Positions 1 through 18,680 of a stretch of 64,000 nucleotides of DNA are shown here, piece after piece; positions within the stretch are counted from its first letter, which is position 1, and each line of letters begins with the position of its first letter. The translations under genes and the position numbers were made by a program. Under the pieces are notes generated by a model. The model was not told the DNA's origin and searched no databases. It saw nothing but the letters and a program-made list of their open reading frames with translations. The stretch comes from Agelas oroides (taxonomy: Eukaryota; Porifera; Demospongiae; Agelasida; Agelasidae): positions 5,731,415 to 5,795,414 of the forward strand of contig OX422205.1 in the NCBI GenBank assembly GCA_949130485.1, given 5' to 3'.

Positions 1-1158
1 GAAATAACGTTGTTGTAGCGTAATTTTCAAGCGTTCTATCGATAGTAATGTTTGCATGCATTTATGTCATCTACACGCTCACTAAACGTCAGTCTAGGTA
101 TCCCCCTCCTCTATCAGAATGAACAATTTTTTTTTTACTGCATTATTTGTAATGTAGTTTGTAGATGCCCCCCTTACCCCAACGCATTCGCAGCTGCTCG
201 AGCTCATTATCACTAGCCACTGATACTGTTCGTATAATTATGCAACTACCAGTAGTTCCGTTGGTCTCCAGGCTACCGCCTCACGCTGCTCAGCCGTGTT
301 TCCGGCAGAGTTGGCGGGATCGAGCGCGCGTCTGCTACATTCTAAAAAGCACTCTTGGAGATTGCTTCTTGTGCGTTAATCTAGCTTGCGCATGTAAAAA
401 CTTGCGTCAGCGATACAGCGTACGTACGGGTACAGCGTGTGGTATGCGCAAACATAGGTGCAAATCATGCGCACGCATACGTACATGCACACTCATCAAT
501 TGCCTGCGTGGATCATTGAAGTGAAATATGTCTAGGGAACCCTTCGCAAAGTCAAAGAGATAATTGCAGTGCGTTTGGCAATTAAAAAGGAAGCCAATTT
601 ATACGTCTACAACCGTGTTGCTGCTTTTGAATCCGTGTCTTGCTCCCTCTGCAAGCGCACGGCCCTATAAACAGCACACTGCTATTGATCGTTCTTGAGA
701 TGTGCAACGGTATTGCGTCAAGCTTCTGCCGTTTGCATACGCAACACTCGAGCCCCGCCCCCTTTGCAAACTCACTTGATTCCTCTTCGGTCGCAGCTAC
801 TGCCTATTGTATGCGAAATCTCTACGGCTTTGTTCTTTGCTCTGCACAAATATTTCGCCACCAACAACGGTAGAGACGAAATATCTACAATGCTGTCAAT
901 ATCGCACACCTCACCCCACCCAAGACCGGCGCCGGCGCACAAGCATACGCCCATATCGCGCGCGTATTGATATTAGGTCGCGTGCTTGGGTGGGGCTGAG
1001 ACGGGAAACAGAAATTCACGAGCACACAATGACAACTGTAATACATAGACATGACTCTGTGTGAGAATAACCCTGCCAAATCTACTAAACAAAGCTTGAA
1101 AATATATATTCCTTGTACTATGATAAGACAAGACAATGCGTCTGAGAGAGGCTGCTAG
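1..1158. other. no recognisable gene
   Basis: I see no convincing coding exon here on either strand. The open frames are short, start anywhere, lack splice context and resemble no family I know. The stretch follows the stop codon of the Spire gene (which reads leftward), so its right part is probably the Spire 3' untranslated region. The rest is intergenic. Confidence 0.5.
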
Positions 1159-10147
<8,989 letters not shown>

Positions 10148-10926
10148 TAAGTCAGCGCAAATGAGTTGCTAATGAAATAGGTGTGAACAAGGACGTTATG
10201 GAAACCAGGTGTTGATGCATGGCCGCATGATGAGATAGCACAGCGTACGGCGAAGTAACTCGGAGTCGTCTTCTTCGTACAGCTGACAGTCTAGTCCATT
10301 GCTAAACGGATTCACTCTGGATTCATGAACCGTTGCACCTGCTTTATTTCCCACACTTCAAAATTGCCTGAAGCACATGCATAACAGCAAGCCGCTTGGT
10401 GTGTAAATTGGGGCGAGACTAGGGAGGAGTCCGTGCTATGTGTGTGTGTGTGAGGCGGGGCAAGACTGTCGAAGGAGTCTGTAGTGTGTGTGAGGCACAA
10501 GTAGAGGCAAAAAATTTATTCTCGGACCCCAGACTTCCAAGGTCTAAGCACGGTAGCAACTGTGCCAGATCATCAGAGCAATAAGACATGCTGGCACTGG
10601 GATAGTTTTCGATACCTGAAAGTATAGTAATACGTGGAGATAGAAAATCACGTCTGTTGATTATCAAACCTTAGCCTACAGAGCACAACATTTCTTAGTG
10701 TCTGAGTATCAATTAGTGTCTCTACTTGCCTACATTCCCAAGACTAAATCTGTCATCATGACATTGTATGTTGAAAAAAAAAAAATACATAAAGACTATA
10801 TACATACAATAAATTATACAAGCAAAAAGATTACAGTACCAGGTTATGCGCTAAATTGTGATTGGACAGGAAGTAGTACAGAAGTGTACGTACAGTCATC
10901 ATAAAGGACTACAATTCACCCTAGAG
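10148..10926. other. spacer between Spire start and ESRP stop
   Basis: This gap holds the presumed Spire promoter at its left and the ESRP 3' untranslated region at its right, since both genes read leftward. It includes a short GT-rich patch near 10438-10452 and an A-rich run near 10777. I see no gene in it. Confidence 0.6.
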
Positions 10927-13900
10927 TCAACTCATGGAGAGTTCAACATATCGATGACCTATGTGCTTCCCGTCTTTCTCCCTAATGGCCTGCTGAGCCT
11001 GGCTCCGGGATGGGAATGTCACGTAAGCGATACCAACAGAGCGACCGGACTGGTTGTACACAATCTCAACATCCCTCTCCGCCACCTGTGAAACAAATCA
11101 ATACAGTAAAACCTCTAATAATGGACTTCCGAAAAATGGCCCGTCCCCAATGTGTCCTTTGTTCGGAGGTTTTACTGTATCACTTTTCAATCATTCCACT
11201 TACTTACATTGAGAGCTAGAAGCAGTCGTTTAGCCACATGAATGACATAAGCATCGAGATTGCTTTACAAACACAGCTCCTGTATGAAACTCACTCAGCC
11301 AAAACTTCCAGGCAAGTTGGTAGACAGACAAATACGTTTTTCATAGGCACCCCCCCCCCCCCCTCCCCAACCCACAAGAAAGTGCCCATTTGCAATTCTC
11401 CTGGCAACATCCACTGAGAATGTTGTGTGTGAAACAAATAAGGGCTGCCAGCTTCAATGGCAGTCTATATGATTACATCATTCCCCATTATTGAAATGAA
11501 CTGCTAAATGATAACTGTTTCCTCTGAATCATAGCCACTTTTCAACATGGAATGTGAAACTATGGTAATGAGAGCCCTTACATCATACTCCTCAAAGAAT
11601 CCGGCCAGCTCGTATTCTGTGGTACTGAAAGGCAGCCCCCTGGCCTTCACCACAGCACCTCCACTGCCCCGTCTCCTCCTCCCACCCCCACCTCCCCCAC
11701 CACCACCACCACCACGGTAGCCACCCCCTCCACTATACCCACGTCCACCACCAGAGTCCAGAAGGGCGTGGGCAACCTCATCACCGGAACACTGGGTGGA
11801 GTCAAGAGTATACTGTGAAATACTGTAGATTACTAGCTCTTCTTTTTATTTTTTTTTTAGCAAAATTAAACCTGCAAGCTACTGGATATGCATGCCATTA
11901 AGATCCCCTCCCTCCCCTTCCACCTCTCTCCCTCTCCCCAACCTTTGTCCTTCTCCTTCAACCTTCCTCTCCCTCAGCCTTCTTCCCTCCCCTTAGCCTT
12001 CCCTTCCTACCTGGAAGACCTCGATGTAACGGTTGCCAATATATTGTTTATGCAGCTGTTCACAGGCCTTAGAAGCACCGTCCACTGTTTTCAGTTGCAC
12101 ATAGCAGTCACCAGTAGGACGATTCTGTTGGGAAGAAAAGAAAAAATATTCTTCATACTACTGTCACACTACACAGGGTACTATATACATTAAAAATAGG
12201 AATAGTAGTTCATTAAACAAAATTTCCAAACTTTTTACAGTTTTAATTTTTCACAGTTTTCACTTCACATACTCGTGTAGAGATGGTCCACCTCTCACTA
12301 AATACAGTACATGAAAAGTGATTCACATTTCAATGTACATGGTACTGCAGACATCAACGCACATAACTGGTAGCCTCGTTCCCAGGCCTTGCACGTTTGT
12401 CGCTTGCAGTATGAAATTCGCGCAGAAGGCCTGGTCCATTTCATCACGTGATGCATGCCGCAGCTTACGTCATGACCATTCTACTGGAATCAATGATGTC
12501 ATAGATGAGCTAGCACCCTGTTTAGCGTTGAAAGAGGCCCACAGAGATCACAGTAATGGTTCGTGTGTGAACTTACCCAAGTGCTAAAAGTCTCGGCAGC
12601 GAAAGAGTACAAGCTGCCATGTTTAGCTGGATAGTAGACGTCTATATAATTTCAGATACCCTGGCCACATCGTGTTACTAGGTCGAACCTGGATTTCGGC
12701 TCCTTGTCTTCTTCAGTTTGCTATTGTAGACTGTAGTCTATCGCACGCGTGTGACCTGTTTCAGGTTCTTCCAACTTCATTTGTGGTTATTTCTGCAACA
12801 CGGCGATATTTACCATATCTGGTGTCACATAAAATTACGTCTACGGCACACATCACGTGATGAAATGGACCAGGCGTTCTGAGCGATCTTATTTCGTACT
12901 GCAAGTGACGAACGCGCGAAGGCCTGGGAACGAGGCTACATAACTGGTGCATAAACGAGACTGACAGACGAACTTACCATAGCATTCAGCACCATGTGTA
13001 CGCCATGTGTCGAGATGTCGTCCTTGAGCTCTCCAAAAAATGTAATGACGTCCTCTGGAGTGGCAGACCATGGCAGTCCACGGAGCTTCACACAGTTTCT
13101 CTCTCTGCCCCTCAGCCCGTCTCCTTCAGAGTCCTGCTCCGTGCTCAGGCCAAGCATGTCCACAAAGCGGCGCTGCTGCTCCTGGGAACCAGAACGATTC
13201 AATACCTGGAGGAAGAAGGGAGAGAATAGAGGGGGAGGGAGGAGAGGAAGGGAAAGGAAATGGAGAGGAGAAAAGAGCCATTTTCGCAAGGCAGATTTGC
13301 AGCAAATGACACCAGTGGAGAGAGGGAGGGACATTACTGGAGAGAAGCACAACCATGAAACGGCTATCTTTAAAATCTCACCAGTTCAAACTCCTTCACA
13401 GAGCTTCTGAAAAGCTCAACATAACGTGACCCCATTGACGTCTTGTCCTTCTCCAGAGCTTTCTCCAAGTCCACGTCAGAGTCAAAGACTGCAAAGGCGT
13501 CACCTGACGCACGGCCATCTGAAAACTTCACTATCAGCACACCGTCTTCCCCATCTTTCACAGAAGCTTCAGGGCCAAAGAAGTCAACCTGGGTGTGTGT
13601 GTGTGTGTGCATGCGTGTGTGTTTGCAGGGAAGAGTAGGGAAATTTAAGACAGATTTTCCCAGAAGACTAAAACCTTCACAGTGGTCGCAGGTACTAAGC
13701 AAATACGATATGCCACGTGAGTTCATTCTTACAATGTCCTCTTCAGAGGCCCTGTATGGTAGGCCCTGCATGCGTATGATGCTGACACTGTCCGACGCTC
13801 CCCCACCACCTCCGCTGCCTGCAAAGCGAAGAAAGTCCTCTCGTGATGCACTATAGACCTGCAGAGACACACAATGACATAAAAACAACGTACAAGTAAC

Positions 13901-16900
13901 AATTCATTCATAGCACTGTATTGCTAAACTATTGCTAAGGGTGGGGCTCATATAGCCTCATTCCCAGGCTCTCCTCTGTGCCCCAAGAAGAGCCTGGGAA
14001 CAAGGCTTGGGCTAATACACACTACATCAATGTAGCCTCGTTTCCAGGCTGTTCCCGCCTCCAGTTTTTGATCACTTGCAGTATGCAAAAACGGAGGGGG
14101 AAGGCCTGGGAACGAGGCTAACATCAATACATCAGATATTCACATAAAAGACAAGCTCAGGAAATACTTTTGGAGGTGATTCTCCCTTACCTCAATGTAT
14201 CGCTGGTCAAGGTAGTGTTTGTGCCTCTTGCGTGCAAGTTCCGCCTGCTCAGTTGACTCCAGTGCCACCAGGGCCTCCCCAGTCCTCCTCCCCACAGCAT
14301 TGATTCCAAACACCAAACCGCCTCTGTAGGGTAAGATGAGGAGGGAGGAGGGGAGAGGGAGGGAGGAGTGGAGAGGGAGGGAGGAGTGGAGAGGGAGGGA
14401 GGAGGGGAGAGGGTGGGAGAGAGAGTACTTGGGAAGTATGACTGTGGTCTCATTATAAAAAAGCCAGTTAAGTTAACCAAAACAGCCACTAGGTAATGAA
14501 TATCATGATATGGTAACCAAACTTTGTCACATGGAGTAAGGAATAAATACTTTGATGAGGTGCATGGGAACACAGGGCTATTTCATTGATGTGCATACCC
14601 ATACATACAATTTGACCAACTACCTATTCCTCCGCCAACACTGTGTGTACCCACTCCCAGGTAGTAGCAGTTTCTCTGCTAGCTATTGCCACTCACGGGA
14701 TGCAGTTGAGTCCAACTAGGAACCCAGCCACCTCCTTCAGAGAGGCCTGAAATGGGAGCCCTCTCAATCGCACCACACAACCTTCCTGTACCTTGCTGGG
14801 ACTGTGTGTGCATGTGGAGAAAGGTGTGAGGAAGGACGGAAGGCAGGAGTGTGAAGAGAGGGAGGTAGGGAGGATTGAGATAAGGAGGGACAGTGGGAGA
14901 GAGGAATAAGTGAGAGGTGAAGAGGAGGAGGCAGAGTGGAATTGGTGAAAAAGAAGAGAGGGAGGGACGTGTTGGTATTACTTACTTTACAGCAGCAGTG
15001 TAGTCACATGATTCATGAATCACCTCTGGTCTCTGAAATACGTGACCTAAACACAAGAAGACAACACCATCAGTGACATCCAAGAGACATAGAGCAGTAG
15101 TCTTGATCCCTGACCTAACCCCATCATTTGTCGCTTGCAGTGCTACAAGCAACAAACGCTGCGGTTAGGTCTGGGAATGAGGCTCCAGCATCTCTGACAA
15201 TCTAGTGACATTCTATGGACAGACCTAGGCCCTCCATGGCAACCCACCTTGTGAGATGAGCTTCTGTGTAACTTCACAGAGAACCTTCAGTTCCGCCAGA
15301 CCATATCTCTGCTCCTTTACGCCTGCACTGACCCCAAGGCCTGTCAGCAGTCAAGGATAGTCAACACACTTCACCCTCTACTACAACTGTTGCTACTTAC
15401 CATAAATGAGACTACTTGGCCGAAACATGTCCTCTGCAGTGAGTGAGTTTGTATATCAGACAGGGAGACAGGATTGGTTGATTGTTCATGCATTATCTGA
15501 ACTAGAGGTGCCCAGTACTGTGCTTGTCCCGGAGCATTTTCTTCTTGAAATTGAACGCCAAAAGAACAAAGTAGTTTAGTAATGAGGTTTATTGGGCTTT
15601 TACCAGGCTAATTGTATTGTGCAACCTTGTGACTGATGTTTCTTGCACAATTTTTGTCTGTTTTTTTTTTCACGATTTTCTTGTCTGGTGAAGTCCGATA
15701 AACCTCCTTACTTGATCACAATGCTAGAACAATGACCTTCTCAAATAATAACATAGTGTTGTATGTAAGCATGACCAGTTTCACTCGCAGTCTCATACCC
15801 AGAATGACAGTACGGGGGCAACCCAGAGAATCTTGATAACACATGAACTACTTCAACCACTTTTAGGTACAAACCTGCCAAGATTTATGTCATGATTGTC
15901 AGGTACTAGACTGCCTGTTTGAGTAATTTTTGTTGACTGACAGTGGACAATACCGCCTGCTAAGTACTCTTGCAGAAGGAACATGCAGGTGTATATATGT
16001 GTACGTATGTGTGTGCGCAAACATACACAGCTATGTGTGTATTCGGTGGTGGAGGGAGTCACCCTTGTGCGGGCACGTTCTGGGGACGGTGAGGATACTG
16101 TCGCATACATCCTCAATGGTGGAAGCAGTGGCACTGGGAAAGGCCTGTGAGAACTCAGTGAAAATGTCAAAGTAGCGGCAGAGGTGCTGCTGGAGAGGGA
16201 TGCTGTTCCTGTGGAGCTCGGGGTGTAAGAGGTTGCGGAGAGGGAGGTGACCGGCCGTCAGTAGACAGTAGCTGCCACCAATCTTGCTCAGAGTTGCATG
16301 AAACTGTGTGTTTTATGGTGAAAGACAACAGGATGTGAGAGGGGGGTGAGAGATGGAGAGGTAGGATACTTAAAAAAGAGGATCGTTTCTCCACTCCTCT
16401 CTACCATTATGTGATCAGTCTCGTGTAGAAATAAGAAACTTGACAAATCCGTATAAGGCCATACCAAATTGATTTGATGTTTCACGGATCCGGCCAGGTC
16501 TTTTTCTTGAAAATTGAAAAAAAAATGTAAAAATGCGATTAATATGTTCACGTAATCCAGTACTCACCAGCCTCGTTCCGGACCTTCGCGCGTTCTTCGT
16601 ACTGCAAGCGATGAACGCGCGAAGGCCTGGAAACGAGGCTAAGTACTCACCACATGGCAAGAATGGAGGATGGCGAGCAGTTTTGTGTGGCTGAGTGGTA
16701 CCTAATTAAATTTATGAGAAGTTTGGTCATTTTTATTTTTATTTTTTTGCCTGCCTACCGGGTCATGTTTCTGACCTAAGCAATCCGTGAAACATAAAAT
16801 CAATTTGGTATGGCCTAATTACGCACAATGTCATTTATTCTAATCCTAGGTGTTAATAATCCATGGAGCTATCGCAGAATATTCTCCAGTATTGTAAGAA

Positions 16901-18385
16901 AAATGCACTGTAAATCTAGGCTTGTGCTACACATTGTGTACTGTAAATACAGGCTCTACATGTGTTGTTGTTAGACATAGTGTACTGTAAACACAGATTC
17001 TAAATGTATGGCTACATGTGCAGGTCTGTGTATCTACCTGTTTGAGAGCAAGAGCCATGCTCCCAGCACTCTGGATAGCGTCTGCTCTAATGCCAACTGG
17101 AAGGTCCCTCTGGGCAGGAGCTCCTTGGGAGGGGCACACTAGCTGCTGCTCTTTGGTTATAACCTGGATATGGGAAGCAGCTGGCTTTGGTTCTTAAGAG
17201 GATTCACACTCCAATTAGAACATGTGTACATTCCTGTGGATACAGCTTTGCAAGTCTACTGCATGAAACGTTAAAAATTGATGATGAAAATGTTCGCTTC
17301 TCACTTGGCAACAACGTTCAAGAAACCTACTTTAAACTTGCTATTGTAATGACTAACGCTTTATAAACCTACTGAAATTATGACTAGAAAGTTACCAATG
17401 TTTCGTCTCCTATCCAATAAGGACAGGGCTGTACATGCATAATGCTATTTGGATACCTCACTACACAAACAAAAAAGTGGTAGTGTATTAGTATAATTAA
17501 CAGCATGGTTTCGAGTGCAATTTGGGATTAATAGCACGAGTGAATGGCTGTTAATTGCACGAGGCGAAGCCGAGTGCAATTATGCCATTCATGAGTGCTA
17601 TTAATCCCAAATTGCATGAGAAAACATGCTGTTACTTGTTAATCATAAACTTCGCCTAGTTTACAGTACGCTATAATAAGTATGAGTATGTATGTGATGT
17701 GGTGGTTTATAGTATACAAGTTTACAGTAAACTGTATAGTTTACACCAAATTGTTGTCACTTACAAGTTACAAGTTTACATTATGTTAATATAGTTTACA
17801 CCAAATTGTTGTTGCTTACAAGTTACAAGTTTACATTATGTTAATATAGTTTACAGCAAATTGCTACTGACCAATCAGTGAGCGATTACACCTTGCACGG
17901 TTTTGTAGTTTTTGTATTTTTTGTCCAATCAGAATCTTTCCTACCTGTGCAATTACAAAAATAATTGCACACCTTTCTATGGGAGTAAATGTATTGACAC
18001 TAAATAAGTATATGATTAAATTCATTACATTACAAAGTTGCAGCATTTTGACCAAGGTTCTCGAGACTATTTTGCTAAAATGTCAGCAAGCTCCTTGTTG
18101 TCATTCAAAGAAAATCCATTGATCAAGATGGTTGAATCATGTAAATTTCGATAAATCTGATAATACTTCAGATAATACAGCTCTGTAAGGAGCTATAGAA
18201 TCTATGATAAAACAATGCCAGCGTATGTTGTGTGAAATCAGGTTCTAATTAGTGCTTACCTGGTTCTTGGACGTGCTCAGTATTAGCCAAGCCAGTAGCA
18301 CAATCTGTCCTTCGTCTGTCTCCTCTTCTCGCACAGATGTCGCTACGGTAAACAGAACGACATGTTCGAACGCTCGAGACGCCAT
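10927..18385 (-). CDS. ESRP: ESRP/Fusilli-type splicing regulator, 14 exons, ~651 aa, four RRMs
   Basis: ESRP proteins bind GU-rich RNA and set cell-type splicing programmes. Exons (minus): 18260-18385, 17038-17163, 16651-16701, 16063-16303, 15248-15322, 14986-15046, 14697-14795, 14191-14323, 13733-13858, 13382-13588, 12978-13205, 12011-12124, 11582-11791, 10927-11085; phases close. Residues 1-225 match the ESRP N-terminal RNase-H-like region ([30 protein letters not shown]). RRMs of the hnRNP-F/H/ESRP type follow: VVRLRGLPF with [21 protein letters not shown] with [18 protein letters not shown] with [10 protein letters not shown] and GNRYIEVFQ. After a glycine-rich linker comes VVKARGLPF with [10 protein letters not shown] just before the stop. 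Vertebrate ESRPs have three RRMs, so the fourth is notable. It could be a lineage-specific extension or an ancestral state. Confidence 0.9.
12371..12938. mobile_element. long copy of the GCCTCGTTCCCAGG element, ~568 bp, ~85-bp terminal inverted repeats
   Basis: The ends TAGCCTCGTTCCCAGGCCTT and its inverse extend inward through matching GTCGCTTGCAGTA and CTGGTCCATTTCATCACGTG words, giving inverted repeats of about 85 bp. Exact 9-bp duplications CATAACTGG flank both ends. The interior has no long open frame, so it is non-autonomous. It sits in the ESRP intron between 12124 and 12978. Confidence 0.85.
13953..14008. mobile_element. GCCTCGTTCCCAGG-family hairpin element
   Basis: A short hairpin with ends TAGCCTCATTCCCAGGCTCT and the inverse. 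The flanks GGGCTCATA and GGGCTAATA match at 8 of 9 positions. It lies in an ESRP intron. Confidence 0.7.
14033..14120. mobile_element. GCCTCGTTCCCAGG-family hairpin element
   Basis: An 88-bp hairpin with the internal GATCACTTGCAGTATG word seen in other copies. The flanks ACATCAATG and ACATCAATA match at 8 of 9 positions. It lies 25 bp from the preceding copy in the same ESRP intron. Confidence 0.75.
16568..16641. mobile_element. hairpin element whose target duplication is the ESRP exon-3 splice donor
   Basis: The ends CAGCCTCGTTCCGGACC and GGCCTGGAAACGAGGCTA flank a short interior. The exact 9-bp duplication AGTACTCAC occurs at 16559-16567 and 16642-16650. On the coding strand this is GTGAGTACT, and the right copy is the donor of the exon at 16651-16701. 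The intron therefore begins with the duplication and then the element. Confidence 0.85.
17501..17634. repeat. palindromic MITE-like hairpin
   Basis: The outer words AACAGCATG and CATGCTGTT, and inner words GTGCAATTTGGGATTAATAG and CTATTAATCCCAAATTGC, form a long imperfect hairpin around a GAGGCGAAGCCGAG core. It lies in ESRP intron 1. A direct tandem repeat of ~70 bp with TAGTTTACACCAAATTG follows at ~17740-17860. Confidence 0.7.
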
Positions 18386-18680
18386 TGGCGTACTCTCCTC
18401 ACCTCCACTGCACTTCAAATTTTGCACGTTGCTGCTCACCCTGCATCACGTGACGTGTACATAGGGATTTCCCCATTGCTTTCAGGCAGATTGGTGTCAT
18501 CTATGGTGTCACATGTGTTGTGTGGTGTCTTCCACTGACTGTCGTGATACAGGGCTTTAGAACTCATGTCTTGACAGGATTTTGTGACTGCAGACTGTGA
18601 AATGTCGGAGCTCAACAGATCCTAGGTGTACTGTAGACCAAACTGAGATGCAAGATAACCGCCTCTAGTAAAGTACAGCA
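18386..18680. promoter_or_regulatory. shared ESRP / four-dsRBD gene promoter region
   Basis: The two start codons are 295 bp apart on opposite strands, so this is the presumed bidirectional promoter. A CATCACGTGACGTG word near 18444-18457 contains an E-box (CACGTG) overlapping a CRE-like TGACG. No TATA box is obvious. Function is inferred from position only. Confidence 0.45.

Noticed and set aside
165-1136. Overlapping short open frames at the left edge
   Set aside because: No domain, signal, splice context or family resemblance. Several overlap on both strands as expected by chance.
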